Part shown: positions 24,601 to 34,000 of the stretch, one piece after another
How positions within the stretch are numbered: the first letter of the stretch is position 1
How the letters are laid out: every line of letters starts with the position of its first letter
Source of the DNA: Haliclystus octoradiatus
Taxonomy: Eukaryota; Cnidaria; Staurozoa; Stauromedusae; Haliclystidae
Direction: 5' to 3'
Length of the DNA stretch: 64,000 bases
Assembly (NCBI GenBank): GCA_916610825.1
Contig: OU744450.1
Location: 10,420,380-10,484,379 of the forward strand
Position numbers and translations under genes: made by a program
The notes under the pieces: generated by a model
The model's database searches: none
What the model was told of the DNA's origin: nothing
What the model saw: only the letters and a program-made list of their open reading frames with translations

Positions 24601-27143
24601 GATGTTTTTTGATAATTGAATAACATGAAGGATGTGAGTGATTGTATATTGATTATTCAGAAACACGGTACTCATTCAATTGTAGTAAATCAGAATTATG
24701 ACCAGACAGAGCCATTCATCATAGCCGCACCGGTAACATACAAATCAAAACATAGGCCTACTTCATACTGACCTTCACAACTAATATACATCTGTCTAAA
24801 TTGAGCCCGTTTCAGACCAAATTCTTTTTCGGCATCTTCTAAGCGTTTTCGGAGAGACTCAATTTCGTCTGGTATCTCTTCCTTTACATTTTCTAAAAGA
24901 TTAAAATTTATAAATCAATCTACTTTCAGATTTTCTAGACTACATGCAGGAAATTACTGGTAGACCTACACATCGCATTTATTGCAATGTTTGCAACTTC
25001 TATGAAATGAGATTACTAATGCCCAGTCCGATCTGATGAAGACCTCTATTTCATAAACAACTTGGTTTAAAATGTTTGAAATTAAAGTGTATCCCATAAT
25101 TATAGATCGTTATTTGGGGTACAATGGATTAAGATAGAATATTTGCATAGTGCAACTCTTTTCCCGTCAAAATTGACCTTAACCATGGCATTTTGAAGAT
25201 TTTCGTGTCCCACATTTTGAACCTAAAGAGAAACTATATTTTCACCACAAGAGAGGTTGGCCTCAATGTTCGGCTAACATCGCTGCGCATTTAGATGCTA
25301 CACAGAAAACGAAAGGCAGAATCAATTTACTTTTTTCATTAAATATTTAACGGTTCATCCCGATCTTGTTAGCTACTTTTCTAAGCGTATAACATATTCC
25401 AAAAAGTACTACCGGTATATACCTTCAAAGGTGTAACTTTTTGTTTACTAACAAAAAGTATTTTACTATTTTTAACAATTTCTATGATGAATCAGGCCCA
25501 CAGAACACGAAATGCGGAATACGGTTAAGTTAAAAAAAAGTGTTAAATATCATTATTATTTGCCGCTGTTCCCAGCGGGGTTTAAGCTGTTGGTCGATTG
25601 TGATATAAAGCTGTGGCTTATCTATATGGACTAGGTAGGCCTAGTCATGTTTAGAAGGCTTGAAGTAGTAAGTCTTGTATGTTAAAACTTTCAAAAAGAT
25701 TTTCAAGAAATAATGTTGTTGAAGTATAGGGCTTATCATTTCAAATTAAAGTAAATAGGACTACCTGTGTGTTGGTTATTAAAAGCAGAAATTGTATTTT
25801 TAAGAATGAAAGGCAAATCAACCAAATTTTGGGTTAAAGATCTGTAAAGTCGTTTAACTGGGATATTTATTCTCAATTTCCTTCTCACTGCATAAACAAC
25901 CGATAGAGGTCAAATGCTACATTTCTTAACCTGTGCAATCACTATGGCGATGGCGAACAAATTTAATGTATACTTAGCCCGATTACTGATAAAATGCTTA
26001 ATTTAATAAATTTACTTTTAAATATATCTAATGATGCACTGATGATGATGATGATGAAATGATTAACTAATGCAATGTATAGTACAGTGGAATCCGCTTA
26101 AGTGCAATCCAGATAAGTGAAATATCCGCTTATATGCAAAACCTGGCTTTAAAACTCTATTGACTACTTTGTAGTCATGTCTTTGTTAAACAATTTCGGA
26201 TAACTGCAATGAAAATCGTTGACAATTTTAACTTGCACTTAAGCAGGTTACACTGTGCATCATAAGCTACAGTACAATAATGTAAATACTATCATCAAAT
26301 TAATTTTCGAAATCAACATATCCACAAATTAAAATTTGAAATTCAAGCCTCCTAAGCAAGACTACCTAGTCCATCTAGATGAGCCACAGCTTTCTACCGC
26401 AAACGGCCAATAACTTAAACATCACTAGGAACAGTGGCAAAGAATATTAGTGATATTTGACACTTTTTATTCTGTATTCCGTGTTCCGCGGGCCTGACCC
26501 ACCGCAATTTCTAGCACATATTATCACATCAGCAGGATTATCGAGTTGCTACGCAAGGATTTTTGACTCAAGATGTAATGTAATTAATGTAATACAGTAA
26601 TACAATTTAACAATTTTGCCAACCATTCTGATTAAATGGAGATAAATGCAGAAATAATGTTGATAGACCATGGGTTTAATTCTTTCTGTATCATTTATTA
26701 TCGGCTAAACTTTTTCTATTGATTACGTTATTTGAAAACAATAGATAGGAAATGCCAACATTTTGCACGTAAACATCATTCTTCCCAATCTGATCCAGAC
26801 TACTAGCTCAAAGAAAGTGACCATTTGAAAGTCACAACAGCAAATAGCAAAACGATAAGATTTGAATAATTTGAGTAGCAAATATGTTAGGCAAAAGAGG
26901 GATGCCATATTCCTAGAGTGTGACTGTCTACGCCCAGACTCCAACATGTGCTGTGTGTGCACCAATTGTTAGTGCTTTTTTGTTCTAAATTAGAGACTCA
27001 GCGCTAATTGCTTGGTCACTACGAGTATACGACATTGAAGAGAAGTGTCAAGTTTATTACTGCTTCTAGCTAGACTGCACAATTATAACTCACTTTGCTG
27101 CGACACACATTTATAACTCACTTTGTTTCGCTGCCATGTCCAT
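673..27143 (-). CDS. RABEP1: Rabaptin-5 orthologue (Rab GTPase-binding effector 1), 3' end outside the window
   Basis: Coiled-coil effector of Rab5 and Rab4 on early endosomes; in animals it pairs with the exchange factor Rabex-5. Coding exons in transcript order: 27122-27143, 24773-24892, 21182-21385, 19651-19889, 18046-18096, 17050-17115, 15426-15500, 14390-14477, 13741-13788, 10316-10605, 8543-8780, 6796-6953, 5729-5857, 4362-4442, 3715-3813, 1462-1554, 673-772. All junctions are GT-AG and phases agree throughout, giving 700 codons; human rabaptin-5 has 862 aa. Family matches: RTDLEMFVAVLNTQK (about residues 274-288), VLQEDADALRSELHN, then LLEQER and LKQTWRMANDEFLEQQ (exon 10), CMMCQNYEKQLQ (541-552, conserved CxxC before the second coiled coil) and IMFLKDRVMAEQ in the last visible exon. 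Exons 11-12 are Ser-rich and disordered. The start ATG is inferred from an exact donor and matching phase. The C-terminal Rab5-binding region would lie beyond position 1. The exon at 1462-1554 has good splice sites and phase but weak family similarity; an expected KYRE-type coiled-coil segment before the last exon was not found. Confidence 0.93.
1871..2207. repeat. Foldback element with TTTATTAATAAA and CGAAACGTTG blocks
   Basis: Two inverted arms of about 125 bp each run TTTATTAATAAA, AACAACGTTTCGGGTTCT, then AAAAACTGTAAATTAG (varying) and ATAGCTATAATAATAAAAAT. The phrase GAACCCGAAACGTT resembles termini of Penelope-like elements. The central part is about 85 bp. RABEP1 intron. Confidence 0.65.
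2674..2862. mobile_element. GTTCATGAAC palindromic MITE (2.7 kb)
   Basis: Begins AACCCCTGCGAAAAGATTCA, the family terminus, then GAAATTGCC and repeated TTCATGAAC/CATGAACCGG units. The right terminus is missing where the GGGTTACCACAC MITE starts. Confidence 0.6.
2863..3012. mobile_element. GGGTTACCACAC MITE, copy 1
   Basis: AAAGGTTTACCACATATTTG on the left and AAAAGGGTTAACACACGCTTG (right, inward; first 20 bases shown are enough to align) with inner GTTTGTATTCATATTTACT. The middle has the dyad CACGAGTGAAGCGCTAAG. RABEP1 intron. Confidence 0.6.
3013..3536 (+). repeat. Inverted repeat partner A (RABEP1 intron)
   Basis: Homologous to the reverse complement of 12556-13183: both carry GGGAAATCCACAACAAGATAA, TTTCGTTCTGTGTTTT-type blocks and the stretch encoding SYNFCILSQIKL by chance. 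Each is joined to a GGGTTACCACAC MITE at one end and GTTCATGAAC units at the other. Confidence 0.6.
3925..4170 (+). repeat. Minisatellite, unit about 15 bp (TTGAATAATTTAG)
   Basis: About sixteen imperfect tandem copies of TTGAATAATTTAGT(T), 110 bp from a RABEP1 exon. Confidence 0.85.
7415..7522. repeat. GGGTTACCACAC MITE, short copy
   Basis: Begins AAGGGTTACCACACATTTG, contains TTTACTACACAAGGATTGCTGG and ends GTGTGTGGTGACCTTT. Neighbouring DNA (7140-7400) is homologous, inverted, to 49820-50125, so the repeat unit is larger than the MITE core. Confidence 0.55.
9015..9515. repeat. Foldback MITE built of AAATTTC-type repeats, copy 1
   Basis: Arms 9015-9187 and 9318-9513 are inverted copies sharing TCCTACTCAATAACAGACA, ATGAAGTTAATGA and GTAGATAGAAGG. 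Outer parts are made of repeated GAAATTTC/GAATTTCAGA units. The loop has a second inverted set around GGCAAGGCATGC. No coding frame. Confidence 0.65.
11085..11515. repeat. Dispersed repeat pair, unfilled copy
   Basis: Shares TTTGTGATGCAGAATCAATC, GTGGAATCAATAAC, ACAAGGCAACTTCAGTAAA and CAATAAAACTATG blocks with 52718-53440 in the same order. No terminal repeats or coding frame were recognised. Confidence 0.6.
11606..11804 (+). mobile_element. 200-bp TTAA MITE, copy 1
   Basis: Flanked by TTAA on both sides (11602-11605, 11805-11808). Ends AGGGGCAAAATTGACCG and AGGAGCAAAAATGACCGGC (right, inward). The interior contains GCTTAGCGTAATTCAACCG. It is nearly identical to the copy at 45999. Confidence 0.8.
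12556..13183 (-). repeat. Inverted repeat partner B (RABEP1 intron)
   Basis: Counterpart of 3013-3536 in opposite orientation about 9.5 kb away. The two copies could pair in the RABEP1 pre-mRNA. The chance frames within them are not genes. Confidence 0.6.
13184..13372. mobile_element. GGGTTACCACAC MITE, best hairpin copy
   Basis: Arms of about 42 bp are close to perfect: AGGGTTACCACACGCTTG and its inverted partner, plus ATGTTTGTATTCATATTTAC. The middle (AAATCACTCGCTCGGAGCTCGTGATTT) also folds on itself, so nearly the whole 189 bp can form one hairpin. Confidence 0.7.
13535..13706. repeat. GTTCATGAAC repeat cluster (13.6 kb)
   Basis: More than ten CATGAAC/GTTCATG units, some as the full palindrome GTTCATGAAC, spaced by GGCAATTTAAAA-type linkers. 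Just upstream of RABEP1 exon 9 donor. Terminal CCCCTGCG blocks are not preserved. Confidence 0.6.
15501..17049. other. RABEP1 intron, no recognisable feature
   Basis: AT-rich intron between coding exons 17050-17115 and 15426-15500. Short dyads such as GGGCCATCCCTTCGGGACGG (16462-16492) and repeated TCTCACGG motifs near 16190-16255 are present, but no gene or defined element. Confidence 0.5.
18445..19145. repeat. Foldback MITE built of AAATTTC-type repeats, copy 2
   Basis: Left part (CAGAAATTTACAAACGAATT, GGTAACTGC) and right part (GCAGTTACCGTAAAGTGATT, GAAATTCATTTGG) are inverted relatives of each other and of the copy at 9015. A third partial set of GGAAATTTCTGGAA units lies at 10165-10262. 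Confidence 0.55.
20003..20103. repeat. Worn copy of the GCTTAAGTG MITE
   Basis: Shares TTGTTAA-CAATTTCGGATAA-TGCAA and the terminal CAGGTTACACTG with the element at 26095-26255 but lacks a recognisable left end. It lies in a RABEP1 intron. Confidence 0.45.
20882..21050 (-). repeat. LINE 3'-end fragment with GAT triplet tail
   Basis: The minus strand reads TATGGACCCTGAATAAATG followed by ATGATGATG. The same ending is seen at 57392-57411 and 29790. The upstream limit is not clear. Confidence 0.5.
21920..22821 (-). mobile_element. 5'-truncated non-LTR retrotransposon, RT C-terminal part and 3' tail
   Basis: A 222-codon open frame (22134-22802, minus) contains QLKLLGVMLDNKLTYKKHV, the conserved segment after the RT core of Jockey/CR1-type LINEs, followed by the helical C-terminal region ending in FKAWLSFKSLVEMYSTF. 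On the minus strand the 3' UTR ends in a TGA/ATG-type triplet tail (seen as CATCATCAT on plus, 21920-21939), a typical LINE 3' end. The 5' part is missing. Right next to the truncation lies a separate DNA transposon at 22824. Confidence 0.8.
22824..24068. mobile_element. TA-flanked DNA element with GGGGAGAGCGGGGTGAA inverted ends
   Basis: The ends GGGGAGAGCGGGGTGAAATG (left) and GGGGAGAGCGGGGTGAATTG (right, reverse complement) match over about 24 bp apart from one mismatch, and TA stands outside both (22822-22823, 24069-24070). The 1,245-bp interior has no transposase-like frame. Size, TIR and TA duplication fit a non-autonomous Tc1/mariner-like element, although the superfamily is inferred from the TA alone. 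Confidence 0.75.
25493..26496. mobile_element. 1.0-kb inverted-repeat DNA element in RABEP1 intron 1
   Basis: Arms starting CAGGCCCACAGAACACG (left) and CAGGCCCGCGGAACACGG (right, reverse complement) stay alignable for about 180 bp, including the blocks GCCGCTGTTCC and AAAGCTGTGGCT. No coding frame is present. A smaller MITE (26095-26255) is inserted inside. I could not define a target duplication. Confidence 0.6.
26095..26255. mobile_element. Small palindromic MITE, CAGTGGAATCCGCTTAAG ends
   Basis: Left end CAGTGGAATCCGCTTAAGTG follows a TA; the right end read inward is CAGTGTAACCTGCTTAAGTG. The interior repeats the motif with TCCGCTTATATGCAA and TTTCGGATAACTGCAA. The ends resemble Tc1/mariner or pogo-derived MITEs. 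A related, worn copy lies at 20003-20103. It is nested inside the 25493-26496 element, so it is the younger of the two. Confidence 0.65.
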
Positions 27144-28055
27144 TTTCAAGTTTGCAAATCCACTTTGGACGCGCACTTCACAAACTTTTCAATCTGGGTC
27201 TATACTACTACTAGGACGTAAGTGTTAAGCTAGCTCAGCAGCAGGACTTATGGACCAGTTACAAGAAAGGCCGCCAAGTTTACAAATTGCAAGTTACAAT
27301 TCTCACAATTCACAGTAGGTCATCAGCTATTCAGCTTGAACTTGGTGCCTTCCTACTATGTGTGGAGAGAGGCGAGAGGTCTCTCAGGACTGTGTAATTT
27401 AAGGGATGAAAACATTAAACAAACTCACCAGACATTCCTGCTGACAGATCCAATTAAATGGTTAAATCACGTGAATCATAAAATCAATCTAAGTAGGCTA
27501 ATGGGATGGGATCAAAACATTCAAGTCCAGTGCTCTAGTTCTGTCTCTCGTAAAAAACAATATAGATGTTATTTATGTAAAAGTAAGAAATTGTAGTCAT
27601 TAGAATTTCCAGATAATTTTCAACTTTTTCTTAGTTGCCATTGTGTGAGTGCAACGTAAATTATCCGCGGTAAACATGGAATTTTTAATCTTTCAATGTT
27701 ATAATCCACCTCTTTTATGTCGTGTTTACAGGAGAGATCAAAGGAAATAGTACGCATGCGTTCTAATGTACAGAATAATGAGATCAAGGCTGAAATGTGA
27801 AAATGAGGCTTAAACAAAATCATAAGAATGGGATAGTTTGAAATAATGAGCGTGACCGTGACTACTTAACTCTGATTTAATGACGGTCATTAAAGTCATG
27901 GATACAGAAGATCATTTGATCATGGATGTTATGCAACAATGTTGATTATAAACGTTAAACATTTATCTGGTCTTTGGTGGCTCAGTATCATAAAATTAAG
28001 TCAAGGGATAAGTATTTAGTCAACATAGTCATTAATCAACTGCTAAAACAACACC
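27144..28055. promoter_or_regulatory. Head-to-head intergenic region between RABEP1 and TANGO2
   Basis: The start codons of RABEP1 (minus) and TANGO2 (plus) are 912 bp apart and diverge, so both 5' UTRs and promoters must lie here or in upstream noncoding exons. I see no clear TATA box at a convincing distance and no recognisable inverted-repeat transposon, which contrasts with the transposon-rich introns either side. A shared bidirectional promoter is inference from the geometry only. Confidence 0.5.
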
Positions 28056-31000
28056 ATGTGTATAATATATATTTATAATGGATTTAAGTTGTCTGAAGAT
28101 GATGCCAATTATTGCAAATCTTACAAATTAATAATAGCTGCTAATAGAGATGAATTTTACAATCGACCTGCAAAACCTGCTCATTTTTGGTGTGATTATC
28201 CACATGTATTGGCAGGTAAATCAATGACATCAAGTCATATTTCATGCTGCTTTCGCAGCCTAGTCCTTTGTAATTGTCCCTATCCGCTTTTTATCTGGGA
28301 TGTACCCTGCAAAATGCAGATGATTTTAAGTTCACGACTCGTGCATTTTAATTTAGGCATGCTGACTTCGCAGTCATGTCAGTCCTGTGAAAAAGTGTCT
28401 TATTTAATACTGTTATCAGTTTATGCACACTTATCAGGTTGTGTGTTGAAGGAATGTTTGTGCATTATGTGTTTATATCTTTGTAAGTCTCTTATGGGGT
28501 CGGCATGGAGGAGACAGAAAACACGCAAGTAGCTTCAAGTTATAAACCGCACGTTTATTCTTAGGCCTGGATTATACAGCGCGCTTTCGAGCGTGCCGTG
28601 CTTTCGAGCGCGCTTTCATTTGAAGGCGCGCGCTTTTGAAAATGTCTAGTTATACAGCGAGCCGTCCTCAAAAGTTGTGTAAAAACTTCCTGTGAATTAC
28701 ATGATGACGTGTAAGAAAATATCTCATAAGACTTTTGATTGACAAGTATACGCTTTTCGTGAACTAAATTTATTGCTTCAAAAGGTGATCTTTATCACAA
28801 TTCGACATCAAATAGTTGTGATTATCGTACAATGATAGTTTTTTAACCTACCATGATCCTACAATTACAAGACAGTGGCTTATATCTAATCTGAAGAGCA
28901 TATATATATACAACCTTGTCTAATTAATACTATTTGAAAGTTTTCTCCTCTTCAATTGAGAAGTACAGATGCTCTGAGTAGTTTCCCTATTATTATTTTG
29001 TGGATTTCGATTATAATTCGAAAGAAATCAATGTTTATTCATCTGTTTATTTGCAAAACGGAACTGTATCTAGGCAACGGCCGAGAAAAAGAGGCTAGAC
29101 ATTTCTTTCTCGACATCAACCCCCGGTTTTTACCAAATATGGTGAGAGGAATCCCTGGAATGTCGAAATGAAAGTTCGCCTTCAAGTGAAAGCACGCTCT
29201 TCCTATGCGAGCTTTCGATTTGGAGCGCGCCGTGCTAATGACAGCGAGCCGTGTCAAGTTAGACGGGCGCGCCGACAGCGAGCCAACTTTCAATTTACTG
29301 TAAACGAAAGCACGGCACGCTCGAAAGCGCGCTGTATAATCCAGGCCTTACAGCGGTCAACGAGCAAGAGGGCGAAACAGCAGGCATGCAAAAATAGATG
29401 TAACAAGTTACTAATCACATGACAATACGAAGCACCAATCACAACACATTAATAATTATCACACGTCATCACATGCACTCAAACAATACAGTCACATGAA
29501 AAACATGCACACAATACCTAAAATATTTCATGACATATCACAAATTCAACACATCGTAACACTTCACACATATATACAACTGAGACCAGGAAGCTGTGTT
29601 ACCATAAACAATATCATAACTAAATCCTACACGCCCCCCTGATCTTAAGATCACATTTTACTACAATCTACATGTCAAATATATCACAACACAATAAACA
29701 TAATGAACAATTCAACTTACAATAACAAGATATCAACAACACATAATGCACAAACATTCTTTCAACACACACAGATATTTCTGAATAAATTATGATGATG
29801 ACGATGATGATGCAGCTAGGTATATCTTTTCCACAGCAAAGTGTTTCTTTGCCACATCTTTGAGAAATCAGCATCTAAAAAGTCAATTCGCCCCAGCTAA
29901 ATAGATCTTTCCGCAACAAATTGTCAAGCCAACATAACTTGTACTGCACAAGTCACACTTAAAAAGGTAGGCTATGCAATGGATTGATTGGTGAGTCAAC
30001 ATAGGTGGTTTTACCCGTTTTACCTCACGATGCCTAAGAGAGTCGATGATTTTGTTCATTGTGACATTCAAAAATACTATAAAGCTGATGAACTCCAAGA
30101 TTGTTATTGATTGTAGGCTAGCTACCTAGTTATTTTTTGGCGATTTAACTTTAATATTAAATAGGTATTGCTTGATTGATTGGTTCTAGGTCAAGATTTG
30201 ACAGAAGGAAAAGAAGGTGGGACATGGCTTGGATGCTGCCTTGACGGGCGAATAGGAATGTTGACAAACTACAATCAATCAAAACCGAACCCTGAGAAGA
30301 AAGGCAGAGGCCAATTGTTATCAAATTTCTTCTGCCACCAGACCGTCAATGAACGTATTCATTCTATTGAAGTGGAAGTTGATGAATACAATCCATTCAG
30401 TATGCTTCTCGGAGATATGTCAACAGGAATGTTAAGTCTTTTCACTCATGACGGCAGTGGAAAATTCAAATCGCTAACACCAGGTAGGCTATAGATGCAG
30501 ATTCATGTACACACAATCAATTTATCTCATCTGATGGGTCCATATTTACATTAAACAATGAATGACATTCACAATCTATTAGAATACCATGAATCCACAT
30601 GTGAACTGCATCAGCTGATTTTTCGGCAGCTCTTTCGATAGCTGGTCAATTATTTTCCAGCCATTACTATAGCTAGGCCTATTATTTCGCCGCTTAACAT
30701 TAGTTTGCAGCGTTGTAAATCTTTGTGTGCCTTTGCGAATATCAAATAGTATACATTAAATAATATCTGGCTTTGATAATCTGTCAACGATTACTTGGCA
30801 CATAATTCCAAAAAATACATTTGTTTTATTCTATATAAGTTTTTAGACAGAACAGCTTGGGCCGAAGGGGCTAAGCGAAGCTTAAAAATCGCGGAGCGGA
30901 GCGAATTTTCAAGGGGAGCGAGGGATAATAGCGTCGAGCCACTAAAGGACGCAGTTTTGTTATATCCCACGAAACGAGAAGTTTGTAGCTTACTAACGAA

Positions 31001-34000
31001 ATACCCTGTCCGGACATATGTAGCGATCCGCACGTCCCTCGAAGCAACCGAAAACGCCCTCCTGTAGAAGAGGTCGAGGACATCTACAGGACTTTTTTCA
31101 AATACCTACCTGGTAAAATGGATTTTTAATTAATATTTTAAAACTCTCAAAGTCACAAACTTTTTCAACAGCTATTCGCGTGGCTGCCAATATCAATGCA
31201 ACAAAGAGCCCTTTCAAAGTGTTAACAATGGTCTGTTACGCGCGAGGGCAGTCGACCGCGAAGCCACTGATCACATCCTTTCACCGTCATGGCAACCGCC
31301 ACGTGGGCAGCTCTCGTAGGAAAGGGAGAGTGGCGCGCTCTGCAAACAGGCTCGGCCCAGTTCCCGCTACGATTTAAAGCTTGCAAAGACTGCACTGTGC
31401 CAGAGGAGAGACCCGAGCAGCGGAGGGACGGTGCAACGGGACCTTGACACCACTGTCGACATGTTGCCAAACGTGACATGTTGCTAAATATTAGGGGCCC
31501 TCCTGGCCTCTTCCGAGGGGCCGAGGAGGGCAGGGGAGTATAGAAAGTGTGATTTTAAAGCGTCCTGATTGCCGCCGCAGAGACTGCCAGCCAGTCTCTG
31601 AGGTCAGGGAGGGACACCAACTATTTTTTCGTCATCACTATCAACACCAGGGAACCAGTCAACACAAGGAGGGTGCGGACTGCGCAGCAGTACGGGGGAC
31701 TCGCAACTCACAGTTTACATGATAAACTCAGCTATACATATATTGATTTACATTATCTTTCTAGATAATTACATACACAGTTACATTCACAATAGAGAAA
31801 GCATATATCAAGTTATACAAGTTTTTAATGTTCACATTATAACTCTGACTAGTGCTCTACTAATTAGAAATATTAAAGTGGGAATAAACCCCCAGACCAT
31901 CTTTACATATGTAGTAGAACCCGACGTGAAAAAAACAATGGCGTAATTTTTTTTTCGATCTGGAAATTATTACTTGGTGAAAAGCGCCTTCAAAGTGGTG
32001 TTTTGACCCAAATGTCGCTGAGAAAAAAAAGGGATTGGATCTAGCTTTATGACGACAAAGTCACAAGTCGTGCGGTTTGTCTAACAGACTCAAGAGTGGG
32101 CTGATCACGCGACGTAATCTTTGAGGTGACCTAGCTCCGAGAAGTCACACAAAAAAAATTTCTGACAAGGCTGAGCCATGAACAAACATATAAACTGGTG
32201 AATTACGTAAAAAAGATGCAATTTGTGATTTCAGGAGCAGAATAAAATCTATTGAAACGCTCAGTAGAAATAATTTCTTGTAGCGTCATTAAGCGCGATG
32301 AATCTGATATAGATTGCGGATTAATACAAATGTCAGGCGGTGCGACTGTTCCTTTGTGACTAGTCTAGTGACACATATTAGTTACGTATTCTGTGTGACC
32401 GCAGTACTTCTCAAATCTTAATTAGTAGACACGTACCCTTCAAAATAGCTTGATCTTACGCTATATAAGTTTTAACTATTTTAACTCTATGATCTGCAAG
32501 TTGTTCTTGAGTAAACATTTCTACAAGATATCCTTTTCATGATCTAAATGTGAATGTAAACTGATTTGATTTGCACGGGCATGCACAGACGTTTTTCCTG
32601 GAGTATGGTACTGCAAAGTATTAATTGTGCTGGAGTTGGTACTGCAAAGTATTAATTGTACTTTTTCGGATTTATTTAACTATCGGTATTACTAAATTAT
32701 TAAATAGACATTTTTCAACTATCATTTCAACGTTTAAGTTTGAAATTGATGTTCGTCTAGTAAAACTTAAACCATGTAATCGTATAGTTTATACGACTGT
32801 ATAGATAGATATATTATACTCAATAGTCTAACAAAGTGTTCATCATTAATTCACCAAGCATTCAATATTTAAAAAACCATTGAGAATTCTTCAGTACATT
32901 ACACTATAAAATTCTATAAAATATCGGAAAATAGTACAAACATGATAGAGGGCTCGGACGTTCTTATTCAAGTTTACAGCCGTTACAAAATTAGGGTTTT
33001 GCAATGTGAAGTCTCGTTCCTTATTTTACATACGCCACAAAATTATTTTACCAGTCTAGTATTCATTCCTTCGGCTATAAAGTGGAACATGTTAGCATCA
33101 TGTCGTCACAATCTGTAATTTATAGGATGTAGTAATACAGTGCAGAAGTTACTTTGCACAAAATACCTTTCTACAGAGACGCGAAATCAGATGGACAGAT
33201 TTCGCTTCTGTGAAAAGAGGACTATAAAACCGACGGCTATGGTGTTCTTAATAGCGTTTCCCATCATACATTATGATTTCTACCCTCAAAAGAACACTCA
33301 ATTTTCAGTGCAGACATATGCTTACAACAATAAATTCTACTTAGCTAGCTTTTGTGGTCACCAGAGAATCTTTTGATATGTGTTAAATATGTGTGAGAAT
33401 GATATGTCAAAATATAATCTGTATAATGCGCGCTACGAATGAAATATTTTCTGATTTTTATTTTCTTCAAATTCGTGAACTTTAAAATCATTAAATCATC
33501 TGGAATTTTGCTACTCTTGAGTTTATATGTTCTTCCTTACCTCAGTTTTGTGGGAGAGAAAAATAGAATGCCGTTACAGAGCTACGCCATCTCAAACGTA
33601 ACATCGCGTGATTAGTCCGATCTAAAGTCTATTAGAAAAACCACACGACTTGTGACTTTGTCGTCATAAAGCTAGATCCAATCCCTTTTTTTCCGTCAGC
33701 GACATTTGGGCCAAAACACCACTTTGAAGGCATTTTTCACCAAGAAATAATTTCCAGATCGAAAAAAAAATTACGCCATTGTTTTTTTCACGTCGGGTTC
33801 TACTATATATGTAAAGATAGTCTGGGGGTTTATTCCCACTTTAAGTTTAACCTAAATATAAAATATATATAATCAGAGCATTTATAGAGTTTGAGTCAAA
33901 AACGAGACATGTTACGACTACTCTACTTCACATTTAAAATTATAAAGGGGATCATTTAAACAACGAAAGAAATAAAACTAGTTCAAAATTTCAAATATAT

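Noticed and set aside
28216..28532. Continuation of the TANGO2 exon 1 frame to 28532 as a single-exon protein
   Set aside because: Similarity to TANGO2 stops exactly at a GT donor (28216), and exon 2 resumes in phase at 30190.
28240..29640. Solo LTR with polypurine tract (RC AGGGGGGCG then TG at 29632)
   Set aside because: The similar segments at 28441-28480 and 29735-29775 are inverted, not direct, and no second LTR or target duplication is visible.
31180..31479. Overlapping basic frames on both strands of the GC-rich block
   Set aside because: GC-rich DNA has few stop codons; neither frame resembles a known protein.
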